From: Prevotellaceae bacterium UBA6417
Lineage (GTDB): Bacteria > Bacteroidota > Bacteroidia > Bacteroidales > Bacteroidaceae
Assembly (NCBI GenBank): GCA_002439755.1
Contig: DJPH01000014.1
Coordinates: 23,564-87,563 of the forward strand
Length of the DNA: 64,000 bases
Direction of reading: 5' to 3'
Shown here piece by piece: positions 44,804 to 53,780 of the stretch (within the stretch, counting starts at the first letter, position 1; each line of letters opens with the position of its first letter). Made by a program: the position numbers and the translations under genes. The notes beneath the pieces are model-generated. The model made no database searches. It was not told where the DNA came from and worked only from the letters and a program-made list of their open reading frames with translations.

Positions 44804-46108
44804 ATGGCATCATTTATCATTGAAGGCGGTCATCGGCTGGAAGGCGAGATTGTACCCCAAGGAGCGAAAAACGAAGCCTTGGAAGTCATTTGTGCAACTC
44901 TGCTGACTCCCGAGAAAGTCACTATAAAGAACATACCCGAAATTCTCGATGTTCACCATCTCATAACCCTGATGCGCAAGCTCGGGGTTAAAGTCAAAAA
45001 GACTTGCAATGGCGAATATACGTTTCAGGCAGATGGCATAGATTTAGACTACATCCATACACAGGAGTTCCTCAACAAATGCGCAGCGTTGCGTGGATCT
45101 GTAATGCTTGCAGGTCCCTTATTGGCTCGTTTCGGCCAAACAGTCCTGGCAAAACCGGGTGGTGATAAGATAGGTCGCAGGCGTATGGATACACACATCC
45201 AAGGCTTCGAAAAGCTGGGTGCAAAGTTTCAAGTCGACACAACCAACTCCTATTATATAATAGAAGCAGAGCAGCTCAAGGGAACCTACATGCTGCTTGA
45301 CGAGGCATCCGTGACCGGAACTGCAAACATCATAATGGCAGCTGTGCTGGCCCAAGGCACAACAACTATATACAACGCAGCTTGCGAACCCTACATACAG
45401 CAGCTTTGCCACCTGCTCAACGCCATGGGCGCTTGTATAAGTGGGGTGGCATCAAACCTGCTGACCATAACCGGCGTCAAGGCATTGCACGGTGCCGCAC
45501 ACAAGATATTGCCCGATATGATTGAAGTGGGAAGCTTCATCGGTATGTCGGCCATGTTGGGCGGAGGCCTTACCATCAAAGATACTTCCATAAACAACCT
45601 GGGCATCATACCCAGGGCCTTTCAGCGTCTGGGCATACAATTGGAGTTCCAGGGCGAAGACATTGTAGTGCCTCCTCAGGAACATTATCAGATAGAATCC
45701 TTCATTGACGGCTCTTTCATGACCATCGACGATGCTCCCTGGCCCGGACTCACGCCCGATTTGTTAAGCGTATTGATCGTTGTGGCAACGCAGGCAAAAG
45801 GTTCCGTGCTGTTTCATCAGAAGATGTTTGAAAGCAGGTTGTTCTTTGTAGACCGCCTAATTGACATGGGAGCCCAGATAATATTGTGCGATCCTCACCG
45901 TGCCGTTGTTGTCGGCCATGACCATGAAATGCGGCTTCGTGCCCGCAGGATGGCATCTCCCGACATACGTGCCGGCATTGCATTGCTCATAGCTGCATTG
46001 AGTGCAGATGGCATAAGTCGCATTGACAATGTTGAACAGATAGACCGCGGTTACGAGAGTATCGACCGGCGACTCAACTTATTGGGAGCTAATATAGGGC
46101 GCGAATGA
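44804..46108 (+). CDS. murA: UDP-N-acetylglucosamine 1-carboxyvinyltransferase, Asp-type
   Basis: A 434-residue enzyme that transfers enolpyruvate to UDP-GlcNAc, the first committed step of peptidoglycan synthesis. The fold is confirmed by GGHRLEGEIVPQGAKNEAL and GPLLARFGQTVLAKPGG. In the active loop the usual Cys is replaced: the sequence is GGDKIGRR, with Asp121 where E. coli MurA has Cys115. Asp at this site is known to give fosfomycin resistance in several MurA enzymes. It overlaps rimM by four bases (ATGA), so the two are translationally coupled. Confidence 0.95.
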   Translation: MASFIIEGGHRLEGEIVPQGAKNEALEVICATLLTPEKVTIKNIPEILDVHHLITLMRKLGVKVKKTCNGEYTFQADGIDLDYIHTQEFLNKCAALRGSVMLAGPLLARFGQTVLAKPGGDKIGRRRMDTHIQGFEKLGAKFQVDTTNSYYIIEAEQLKGTYMLLDEASVTGTANIIMAAVLAQGTTTIYNAACEPYIQQLCHLLNAMGACISGVASNLLTITGVKALHGAAHKILPDMIEVGSFIGMSAMLGGGLTIKDTSINNLGIIPRAFQRLGIQLEFQGEDIVVPPQEHYQIESFIDGSFMTIDDAPWPGLTPDLLSVLIVVATQAKGSVLFHQKMFESRLFFVDRLIDMGAQIILCDPHRAVVVGHDHEMRLRARRMASPDIRAGIALLIAALSADGISRIDNVEQIDRGYESIDRRLNLLGANIGRE

Positions 46109-46632
46109 TAAAGGATAACGACGTTTTCAGGATTGGAACCATACAGCGTCCTCATGGCCTGCACGGTGAGGTGGAGATGCGATTCACCGATGATGTGTTT
46201 GACCGCTCCGATTGCGAATACCTGTTTCTTAGGATAGAAGGGCTGTATGTTCCCTTTTTCATGGAAGAGTATCGCTTCAAGAGCAACGAAGCTGTCATAA
46301 TGAAGTTCGAACGTGTCGACGATGAAGCAGCCGCAAGGCGCATCAGTGGCACCGAAGTGTTCTTTCCTTTGAGCGAGACGGTAGGCCATTCCGAGGCTCC
46401 GCTCACGTGGAACTTCCTGACGGGTTTCACTGTCTTTGACTCTGTTGCCGGCGAGATTGGCATTATACAGTCGGTCGATTCGTCCAATGCCAACATACTT
46501 CTTCATGTGCAGAGAATAGACGGCACGGAGGTATTGTTGCCATTGCACACCGATTTGGTCGTGGGCTGTGACGAAAAGAAACGCTGTCTGACACTCAGCC
46601 TTCCCGAAGGCCTGTTATCCTTAAACAACTGA
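46105..46632 (+). CDS. rimM: Ribosome maturation factor RimM
   Basis: A 175-residue protein that aids 30S subunit maturation. The N-terminal RimM domain starts with FRIGTIQRPHGLHGEVEMRF, and a PRC-barrel domain with TGFTVFDSVAGEIGII occupies the C-terminal half. It overlaps murA by four bases, and the dxr gene follows after eight bases. Confidence 0.93.
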   Translation: MIKDNDVFRIGTIQRPHGLHGEVEMRFTDDVFDRSDCEYLFLRIEGLYVPFFMEEYRFKSNEAVIMKFERVDDEAAARRISGTEVFFPLSETVGHSEAPLTWNFLTGFTVFDSVAGEIGIIQSVDSSNANILLHVQRIDGTEVLLPLHTDLVVGCDEKKRCLTLSLPEGLLSLNN

Positions 46633-46639
46633 CTCATCC

Positions 46640-47797
46640 ATGAAGAAACGCATAGCAATACTGGGTTCTACAGGCTCCATTGGCACTCAGGCCCTTCAAG
46701 TGATATCCGAACATCCCGATTTGTTTGAAGCCGAAGTGCTCACTGCCAACAACCAGGCCGCTCTTCTCATAGAGCAGGCCCGCCGGTTCAGGCCCAATAT
46801 GGTAGTGATTGCCAATGAAGACCTCTACGAAACGGTCTGCCGGGGCTTAGACGATTTGCCCGTCAAGGTCTATTGTGGCGAGGCTGCCCTTTGTGAGGTT
46901 GTCGAGAGCGATACGGTAGATGTCGTGTTGACTGCTTTGGTGGGCTTTGCCGGTTTGCAGCCAACCATTCATGCCATTCGAGCCCGCAAGCAGATAGCAT
47001 TGGCAAACAAGGAGACCCTCGTTGTTGCAGGTGAGCTGGTCACACGTCTGGCACAGCACTATAGGGTCCCTATATTGCCCGTCGACAGTGAGCATTCGGC
47101 CATTTTCCAATGCCTGGCAGGTGAGGGAGATAATGCCATAGACAAGATTTTGCTAACCGCTTCGGGTGGCCCTTTCCGATGCTTATCCAAGGAAGAGTTG
47201 TCGCGTGTCACTCCCTCGCAAGCCTTGTGTCATCCCAACTGGCATATGGGGGCCAAGATCACCATTGACTCGGCCACGATGATGAACAAAGGCTTTGAAG
47301 TGATAGAGGCGCGCTGGCTTTTTGGCATCGGTCCGCAACAAATTGAGGTGCTTATTCACCCACAATCGGTGATACATTCGGCAGTTCAGTTTGAAGATGG
47401 TGCGGTAAAGGCCCAGCTGGGTGTACCGGATATGCGTCTTCCCATCCAATATGCCTTGACCTATCCCGACAGACTGCCGCTTTCGGGCCCGCGTCTCAAT
47501 CTGTTTGATTTGGGAAGTCTCACCTTCGAGCGTCCCGATACCGACAGGTTTCCGTGTCTCAGTCTGGCCTACGAGGCCTTGGAGCGAGGCGGCAATACTG
47601 CCTGTGTGGTCAACACGGCCAACGAGGTGATGAACCGTGCCTTCCGTGACGGGCTCATCGGATTTGCCGACATTTACCGCAACATCAGGCGTGTCATGGA
47701 CTTGATTCCTTATGATGCGCACCCCACTTTTGATACATATATTGCCACCGATGCCGAAGCACGCAGGGTGGCAGCAAGCATAATCCAACAACAGTAA
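46640..47797 (+). CDS. dxr: 1-Deoxy-D-xylulose 5-phosphate reductoisomerase
   Basis: A 385-residue enzyme of the non-mevalonate isoprenoid pathway, converting DXP to MEP with NADPH. NADPH-binding GSTGSIGTQAL, the metal and substrate motifs DSEHSAIFQ and ITIDSATMMNKGFEVIEA, and the terminal helical domain all fit. It is the target of fosmidomycin in other organisms. It is followed at once by rseP (five bases), the usual order in Bacteroidales. Confidence 0.95.
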   Translation: MKKRIAILGSTGSIGTQALQVISEHPDLFEAEVLTANNQAALLIEQARRFRPNMVVIANEDLYETVCRGLDDLPVKVYCGEAALCEVVESDTVDVVLTALVGFAGLQPTIHAIRARKQIALANKETLVVAGELVTRLAQHYRVPILPVDSEHSAIFQCLAGEGDNAIDKILLTASGGPFRCLSKEELSRVTPSQALCHPNWHMGAKITIDSATMMNKGFEVIEARWLFGIGPQQIEVLIHPQSVIHSAVQFEDGAVKAQLGVPDMRLPIQYALTYPDRLPLSGPRLNLFDLGSLTFERPDTDRFPCLSLAYEALERGGNTACVVNTANEVMNRAFRDGLIGFADIYRNIRRVMDLIPYDAHPTFDTYIATDAEARRVAASIIQQQ

Positions 47798-47802
47798 TAT
47801 TT

Positions 47803-49194
47803 ATGGAAGCATTCCTGATAAGAGCATTACAGCTCATTTTGTGTTTTTCGATACTCATTCTTCTGCATGAGGGCGGCCACTTTTTCTTTGCCAAGCTCTT
47901 CAAGGTGCGTGTAGAAAAGTTCTGCCTATTCTTTGATCCTTGGAAGACATTGTTGAAGTTTCGTCCCAAGAAGTCAGATACCGAATATTGTCTCGGCTGG
48001 CTTCCGTTGGGCGGATATGTAAAGATCTCGGGCATGATTGACGAATCCATGGACACGCAACAGATGAAACAGCCGCCCCAGCCCTGGGAGTTTCGCTCCC
48101 ATCCTGCCTGGCAACGCTTGTTGATTATGCTGGGGGGTGTGCTGGTCAACTTTATATTGGCGCTGTTCATCTATTCCATGATTCTCTTTTATTGGGGCGA
48201 GACCTACATCCCGCTTGACCGGATGTCGAAGGGCATGCAGTTCAATAATGAGGCCAAGGCTTTGGGTTTTAAGGATGGCGACGTGTTGCTCTCGACCGAT
48301 AAGCGTGCTTTCAAACGTTTTGACAGCAGCGAGAGCATAGGTTCGGTCTACCGTGACATCTCGTCGGCCCAGTATGTAACGGTGCTGCGCAACGGCCATA
48401 AGGTCAACGTGGATATACCGGCCGATGGGCTCAACATGCTCAATATGTTCCGTGCCGTGCCACCTTTTGTGTCCACCTATGTGCCGTCTGTGATAGATAG
48501 TGTTGTAGCGGGCACTCCTGCCGCCAAGGCAGGCATCTGCAAGGGAGACCGCCTGATGGCTTTCAATCAGTCCAAGGTGGTTACGTGGAATGACTTTAAT
48601 GTGGCCATCCAACAACTCAGTGACCGCCTTGTGGGTGCACCTACCGACGACAGCCTTGCGGCACGTCACGTCAGCGTGGTGGTGAGCCGTGCCCGCACCC
48701 ATAAGATAGATACCTTGAAGCTCATGCTGATGCCTTCCCTGACCATGGGGGTTATCAAGGCGAGCCCTTACACCATGTACAAGCCCGTCACGGTCAAGTA
48801 TGGTTTCTTCGAGTCTATTCCGGCAGGCATCAATCACGGCATTGACGTGCTGGCAGGCTATGTCGACGACTTGAAATACCTGTTTACCAAGGAAGGAGCC
48901 CGCAGTGTAGGCTCGTTTGGTGCAATAGGCAGCATGTTTCCTACGTCATGGGATTGGCAGCGCTTTTGGGAGTTGACGGCTTTCATCAGCATCATCCTGG
49001 CCTTCATGAACCTGTTGCCGATACCTGCTCTCGACGGTGGCCATGTGTTGTTCCTGCTGTGCGAAATCATCACGCGCCGCAAACCGAGCGAAAAGTTCAT
49101 GGAGCGCGCCCAGATGGTGGGCATGATCATCCTGCTGGTGCTGATGGTCTATGCCGTCGGCAACGATGTGTTGCGCTTCATTTTCCATATGTAA
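47803..49194 (+). CDS. rseP: RseP/site-2-type RIP metalloprotease
   Basis: A 463-residue inner-membrane zinc protease. The metal site LHEGGH (His22, Glu23, His26) lies in the first helix and NLLPIPALDGGH near the C-terminus supplies the third ligand region. Two PDZ-like segments lie in between (about 120-320; DSVVAGTPAAKAGICKGD is the clearer). Site-2 proteases cut membrane-bound anti-sigma factors or signal peptide remnants. The substrate here is unknown. It closes the tsaB-rseP run. Confidence 0.92.
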   Translation: MEAFLIRALQLILCFSILILLHEGGHFFFAKLFKVRVEKFCLFFDPWKTLLKFRPKKSDTEYCLGWLPLGGYVKISGMIDESMDTQQMKQPPQPWEFRSHPAWQRLLIMLGGVLVNFILALFIYSMILFYWGETYIPLDRMSKGMQFNNEAKALGFKDGDVLLSTDKRAFKRFDSSESIGSVYRDISSAQYVTVLRNGHKVNVDIPADGLNMLNMFRAVPPFVSTYVPSVIDSVVAGTPAAKAGICKGDRLMAFNQSKVVTWNDFNVAIQQLSDRLVGAPTDDSLAARHVSVVVSRARTHKIDTLKLMLMPSLTMGVIKASPYTMYKPVTVKYGFFESIPAGINHGIDVLAGYVDDLKYLFTKEGARSVGSFGAIGSMFPTSWDWQRFWELTAFISIILAFMNLLPIPALDGGHVLFLLCEIITRRKPSEKFMERAQMVGMIILLVLMVYAVGNDVLRFIFHM

Positions 49195-49242
49195 GAGGGC
49201 TGCGGCCCATCGCTTGCTATAACCGTTCTTTAGTGTACTCTT

Positions 49243-50925
49243 GTGAAATACAGATTTTTGCAGCTCTTATTGTGCCTTGTCTGCATTCCATTGTGGGCAG
49301 GCATACGGGTCAATGGCCTGAGGCCTGCCTATGATTCCCTATGGAACATGTACCTTTATGCCTTGCCCGAGGGGTGTTTCCATGGCGACAGCTGCCGTCT
49401 GACCATTACGATTGACAGTGTGCAGCCCAACACTGTTTATTTTGTAGATGCCGAAGTGATCAGGGGCGATTCGCTTACCTTGGACATTATCCCCGCGAAG
49501 GCAATGACAGGCTGCCGCATTCTTTCAGTGTCGGCCGATACATTGCTGATCGACAGACTGATGTTTACGTCGCTTCCGATAGTGCAGCTGGAGGGTGAGT
49601 TCGGCTATGACTATATGCAGGGACGTTTCGGGTTGCAGGCTGCCGATTCGCTGACTGCCGGACGGCTGTTGGCCAAAATAAAGTGGCGGGGCGGCTCAAC
49701 CAACGGTGAAGGCAGGCACAAACGCAACTATCATGTCAAGTTTCTTGCTGATACGCTTGGCGGGGAACAAGAGGTGAACTTCATGGGTTTCAGGTCGAGC
49801 GACAGCTGGATATTGGATGCGGCCCAGGTCGATTTGAGCAGAATCCGCAACAGGACGTGCACCGATTTGTGGAACGATTTTGCCCGCCGTCCCTATTATG
49901 CTGCCAAGGAACCCGAGGCACGCAGCGGTGCAAGAGGCCGTTTTGTAGAGCTCTTCCTCAACCATCGCTACATGGGAGTCTATTCTTTGGGCGAAGCCAT
50001 CGACAGAAAGCAGCTCAAGCTGAAGAAATATAAGAATGAGGAGATAAGAGGGCAGCTGTGGAAAACCAAGGCATGGACGACAGATGTGACCATGTACGGA
50101 GTGCCCGAATATGATAATGAGCAGGAAAGCATGGGCGGATATGAAACCAAGTATCCGAAGCTCGACAAGGCTTTTCCCACCGACTATTCGGTCATTCACA
50201 ACGCCATCAGGCTGGTGGCCGAAAGCAACGACAGTGTCTTTGAGGCATGTGTGGGCGACTGTTTCGACTTGCCTGTGCTGACCGACTACTATGTGTTTCT
50301 TCATACTGTCTATGCCATCGACAACAATGGCAAGAACATGTATTGGGCATGCCATGACAAGACCGTCTCGCCCAAGCTGACCTTGGCCGTGTGGGACCTT
50401 GATGCCACAATCGGGGGCAACGTGGATTGCAATGAAATCAGGACAGAGCCTTTGGCTCCCTGCAACGACTTTATGGACAGGTTTGGCTACCTGAATCTCC
50501 TCCGCCGGCTGTATCAAGGCAATCTGTGCGGCTTCCGCGATGCCGTAAATGAACGCTTCTGGCAGTTGCGTGAGGGATGTCTGCACACCGATTCCCTGGT
50601 GGCGCGCTTCATGGGCAATATAGAGAAATTGCAGCTTTGCGGCGCAGCCGAGCGTGAAGAACGGCGGTGGAGCGGTGATTCTGACTTATGTTACAGGGAG
50701 CTTTGTCTACACGACGAGGCTGCCTATATGGCGGATTGGATAAGGCGGCATATGCAGTTTCTCGACGAAGAAGTCTTTAATCGGAGTGCTTCGGCTGTAC
50801 ATTCCGTGAAGCGCGATGCGGCTCATCGCGATGTGGTGTACGACCTTTTCGGACGTCCTGTTGATACAGCCAGGATGTCGCCGGGTCTATACATCAGGAA
50901 CGGACGTCTTTATCAGAAGAAGTAG
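49243..50925 (+). CDS. Exported CotH-kinase-family protein with sorting-like tail
   Basis: A 560-residue protein. The signal peptide (about 1-19, LLLCLVCIPLWAG) exports it. The CotH-like core spans about 150-430: KIKWRGGSTNGEGRHKRNY, a NHRYMGVYSLGEAIDR segment and AVWDLDATIGGN, which holds acidic residues typical of the kinase-like site. The last 29 residues (VYDLFGRPVD and GLYIRNGRLYQKK) resemble a type IX sorting tail. The start codon is GTG; no better start is seen. The family name is firm, the substrate unknown. It is 48 bases after rseP. Confidence 0.78.
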   Translation: MKYRFLQLLLCLVCIPLWAGIRVNGLRPAYDSLWNMYLYALPEGCFHGDSCRLTITIDSVQPNTVYFVDAEVIRGDSLTLDIIPAKAMTGCRILSVSADTLLIDRLMFTSLPIVQLEGEFGYDYMQGRFGLQAADSLTAGRLLAKIKWRGGSTNGEGRHKRNYHVKFLADTLGGEQEVNFMGFRSSDSWILDAAQVDLSRIRNRTCTDLWNDFARRPYYAAKEPEARSGARGRFVELFLNHRYMGVYSLGEAIDRKQLKLKKYKNEEIRGQLWKTKAWTTDVTMYGVPEYDNEQESMGGYETKYPKLDKAFPTDYSVIHNAIRLVAESNDSVFEACVGDCFDLPVLTDYYVFLHTVYAIDNNGKNMYWACHDKTVSPKLTLAVWDLDATIGGNVDCNEIRTEPLAPCNDFMDRFGYLNLLRRLYQGNLCGFRDAVNERFWQLREGCLHTDSLVARFMGNIEKLQLCGAAEREERRWSGDSDLCYRELCLHDEAAYMADWIRRHMQFLDEEVFNRSASAVHSVKRDAAHRDVVYDLFGRPVDTARMSPGLYIRNGRLYQKK

Positions 50926-51230
50926 CAGGGCTTGGCAATTTAAGTTAATATATTGACAACTTTAACTGCTTAATTGTTAATTTTAAGTGCTGGATTTGTG
51001 CGGAATTTTTGTGCAAAACAGCACATAAAACCGGCTTTTCCGACCTTTTTACAGGCTGAAAATGCCGTTTCAAGCCTTGCAAAATGGCTCATAAGCCCCC
51101 TCAATTAGGTAAAACAGCTGTGAAAAATCCGTTTTTCGGGTCTCATAAGATACTTTTTGCAGCCGTCGATTGGTGGTAGCAAGGTGGGTTTTCTGCCCGT
51201 TTGTGGCATGCCGTCACGGAGCATTGGGTG
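50926..51230. other. Gap after the CotH-like gene
   Basis: AT-rich near the start and otherwise featureless. I see no convincing terminator, promoter or RNA fold. Short inverted pieces (TTAAGTTAA near TTAATTTTAA) are too loose to call. Confidence 0.4.
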
Positions 51231-51426
51231 AGCGATGTGTACATGTCGAGGCTGCGATGTGTACAGTTTGTGCGTGCGATATGTACATGTCTCAGGTAGT
51301 GATGTGTACATATCAGTGGGTGCGATGTGTACAGTTTGTGCGAGCGATGTGTACATGTGTGAGTAGCGATATGTACATATCGCAGGGTGTAATGTGTAGG
51401 GATCGTGCGTGCGATGTGTACAGACC
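51231..51426. repeat. TGTACA-core tandem array D
   Basis: Nine units of about 20-24 bp; eight contain TGTACA and one has TGTAGG in its place. The left half (GCGATGTGTACA or GCGATATGTACA) is far better conserved than the right half. It lies between the CotH-like gene and the prfA promoter. Three reading frames on the reverse strand stay open through it, but the repeated peptides they encode are a by-product of the repeat. Confidence 0.8.
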
Positions 51427-51741
51427 TAAATGCCTGAAATGCTGATATATTATTCATTTACAGAATGTTTCCCTGTTATATCCCGCGGGGCTGCTTTTCT
51501 TGCTACGGATGTTTCCGGAGCTTTCAGCCGGTTTTGAGGTTTGAACAGGGGAGAAAGTGTCGCCTTTTGTGCCTTTAAAGCCTCTGAGAAGCCCGTCGGT
51601 TGGTCGGAAAAAGCCCGTGAAGGCAATTGCAGGTGGTATGGGAGACTTATCGAATTGTTAAAATTATTAATGCAAAATCACCCTAAAACCTGTTGCCGTT
51701 GCGGCCTCCGAAAGCCCGGCATGAGCAAAATGAGGGTGATA
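51427..51741. other. Gap between array D and the prfA promoter
   Basis: About 315 bases with no protein or RNA gene I can support. A frame continuous with prfA opens at 51541, but it carries no family similarity and lies upstream of the promoter. Confidence 0.45.
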
Positions 51742-51773
51742 TTTGCCCAAGCAACTGAATTGTTGTACCTTTG
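51742..51773 (+). promoter_or_regulatory. Promoter of the prfA operon
   Basis: TTTG (51742-51745), a 20-nt spacer and TACCTTTG (51766-51773), then CAG. The prfA ATG at 51811 follows a leader of about 30 nt. Confidence 0.75.
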
Positions 51774-51810
51774 CAGTAAAATCAACAGCATACAGATTCC
51801 CGACAGATAT

Positions 51811-52923
51811 ATGGCAGAAGAAAACTCGTTGCTCGACAAGCTCGACGGCTTGAAATCAAGGTTTGAAGAAATCAGTACGCTTATTACAGACCCCTCTGTT
51901 ATAGGCGATCAAGGTCGCTATGTCAAGCTTTCCAAGGAGTATAAAGACTTGGAACGGCTGATGAATGCACGCACCGAATATGCCGCCCTGCTGCGTAACC
52001 TGAGCGAAAGCAAGAGCCTGCTGCTTTCGGAAGACGACCCCGAAATGAAAGAAATGGCTCGCGAAGAGATAGCAACCTGCGAAGCGCGCAAGCCGCAGTT
52101 GGAGGAAGAAATCAAGCTTCTGCTCATTCCGCAGGACCCCGAAGACGGAAAGAATGCCATACTCGAAATACGTGGAGGCACAGGAGGCGATGAGGCAGCC
52201 CTGTTTGCCGGCGACCTGTTGCGCATGTATACAAAGTATGCAGAGCGCAAAGGCTGGAAAATGGAGATATCGAGTGCCAGCGAAGGAGCCGTGGGAGGCT
52301 TCAAGGAAGTGATATGCTACGTATCCGGCCAGGATGTCTACGGCACCCTCAAGTATGAAAGCGGCGTGCATCGCGTGCAGCGTGTGCCGGCCACCGAGAC
52401 ACAGGGCCGCGTGCATACATCGGCAGCCACCGTGGCCGTGCTGCCCGAAGCCGACCAGTTTGAAGTGCAAATCAACGAAGGTGAAATCAAATGGGACACA
52501 TTCCGCTCCAGCGGAGCCGGTGGACAGAACGTCAACAAAGTGGAGTCGGGCGTACGTCTGCGCTACAACTGGAAGAACCCCAACACGGGCGAGGTGGAAG
52601 AAATTCTCATAGAGTGTACCGAAACCCGCGACCAGCCCAAAAACAAGGAAAGGGCCCTGTCGCGCCTGCGTACCTTTATCTACGACAAGGAACACCAGAA
52701 ATATGTGGACGACATAGCCAACCGTCGCAAAACCCTTGTAAGCACCGGAGACCGCAGTGCAAAGATACGCACCTACAACTATCCCCAAGGACGTGTGACC
52801 GACCACAGGATAGGGTATACCATGTATAATCTGCCCGCATTCATGGATGGCGACATACAGGACTGCATAGACCACCTCATAGTGGCCGAAAACGCAGAAC
52901 GAATGAAAGAAGCCGAATTATAA
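51811..52923 (+). CDS. prfA: Peptide chain release factor 1
   Basis: A 370-residue translation termination factor that reads UAA and UAG. The stop-codon reading motif PAT lies in RVQRVPATETQGR, and the catalytic GGQ in SSGAGGQNVNK. The N-terminal helical domain is MAEENSLLDKLDGLKSRFEEI. The frame is open upstream to 51541, but the promoter and family N-terminus place the start at 51811. It is followed by pyrF 11 bases later. Confidence 0.95.
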   Translation: MAEENSLLDKLDGLKSRFEEISTLITDPSVIGDQGRYVKLSKEYKDLERLMNARTEYAALLRNLSESKSLLLSEDDPEMKEMAREEIATCEARKPQLEEEIKLLLIPQDPEDGKNAILEIRGGTGGDEAALFAGDLLRMYTKYAERKGWKMEISSASEGAVGGFKEVICYVSGQDVYGTLKYESGVHRVQRVPATETQGRVHTSAATVAVLPEADQFEVQINEGEIKWDTFRSSGAGGQNVNKVESGVRLRYNWKNPNTGEVEEILIECTETRDQPKNKERALSRLRTFIYDKEHQKYVDDIANRRKTLVSTGDRSAKIRTYNYPQGRVTDHRIGYTMYNLPAFMDGDIQDCIDHLIVAENAERMKEAEL

Positions 52924-52934
52924 ACAACAAAAAT

Positions 52935-53771
52935 ATGACCAGACAGCAACTCATAGAAAACATACGCACAAAAGAGTCCTTCCTGTGTGTAGGTCTCGAC
53001 AGCGATAGAAAAAAGCTCCCCCATCACCTCTTGGGAGACGACGACCCCCAGTTCAGCTTCAACAAAGCCATTATAGACGCCACCGCACCCTACTGCGTGG
53101 CCTACAAACCCAACGTAGCCTTCTACGAATGTGAAGGCATACAGGGATGGACATCCTTGGAGAAAACAGTGGAATACCTGCGGCGTTACTATCCCGACCA
53201 TCTCATCATTGCCGATGCCAAACGCGGTGACATAGGCAACACCTCAGCCATGTATGCCCGTTGTTTCTTTGAGGAACTCGGTGTGGATGCCGTAACCATA
53301 GCACCCTATATGGGCGAAGACAGTGTTTCACCCTTCCTGGGCTATCCCGGCAAATGGGTCATACTGCTGGCACTGACCAGCAACAAAGGCTCGCACGACT
53401 TCCAGATGAGAGAGACCAAGGACAGCCATGAACGGCTCTTCGAAACCGTCATCAGAAAAAGCCAATCATGGGCAGACGAACAGCAGATGATGTATGTCGT
53501 GGGAGCCACTCAGGGACAACTCTTTGAAGATGTACGCCGCATAGCCCCCAACAACTTCCTGCTCGTGCCCGGCGTAGGGGCACAGGGAGGGTCGCTCGAA
53601 GAGGTATGCCGATACGGAATGACCGACGACTGCGGCCTGCTGGTCAACAGTTCGCGAGGCATCATCTTTGCCGACAGCACCGAACACTTTGCAGCAACGG
53701 CAGCCGAAAAGGCCAAGGAACTGCAACAGCAAATGCGCCAGCAACTGCAGCAACGCCACATCGTGTCGTGA
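52935..53771 (+). CDS. pyrF: Orotidine 5'-phosphate decarboxylase, long form
   Basis: A 278-residue enzyme that makes UMP from OMP, the last step of de novo pyrimidine synthesis. The catalytic segment is ADAKRGDIGNTSAMYA, with the family's Asp-x-Lys-xx-Asp pattern. It belongs to the longer group (about 275 residues) found in Bacteroidetes and mycobacteria. It lies 11 bases after prfA and 9 bases before the HD-domain gene. Confidence 0.95.
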   Translation: MTRQQLIENIRTKESFLCVGLDSDRKKLPHHLLGDDDPQFSFNKAIIDATAPYCVAYKPNVAFYECEGIQGWTSLEKTVEYLRRYYPDHLIIADAKRGDIGNTSAMYARCFFEELGVDAVTIAPYMGEDSVSPFLGYPGKWVILLALTSNKGSHDFQMRETKDSHERLFETVIRKSQSWADEQQMMYVVGATQGQLFEDVRRIAPNNFLLVPGVGAQGGSLEEVCRYGMTDDCGLLVNSSRGIIFADSTEHFAATAAEKAKELQQQMRQQLQQRHIVS

Positions 53772-53780
53772 CCTGAGCCG

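Noticed and set aside
51231..51426. Possible CRISPR array
   Set aside because: The period of about 22-23 bp is filled by the repeat itself; there are no unique spacers of constant length and no cas genes nearby.
51105..51457. Overlapping minus-strand frames encoding repeats of the kind MYTSL and VHIA
   Set aside because: Two different frames are open through the same TGTACA units, and the peptide repeats simply follow the DNA period. There is no ribosome-binding site or promoter and no family match.
51541..51810. 90-residue N-terminal extension of release factor 1
   Set aside because: It lies upstream of a consensus promoter and lacks similarity to the RF1 family, whose normal N-terminus begins at 51811.
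51856..52875. 339-residue minus-strand frame inside prfA
   Set aside because: A shadow of the prfA codon pattern; prfA has intact GGQ and PAT motifs on the plus strand.
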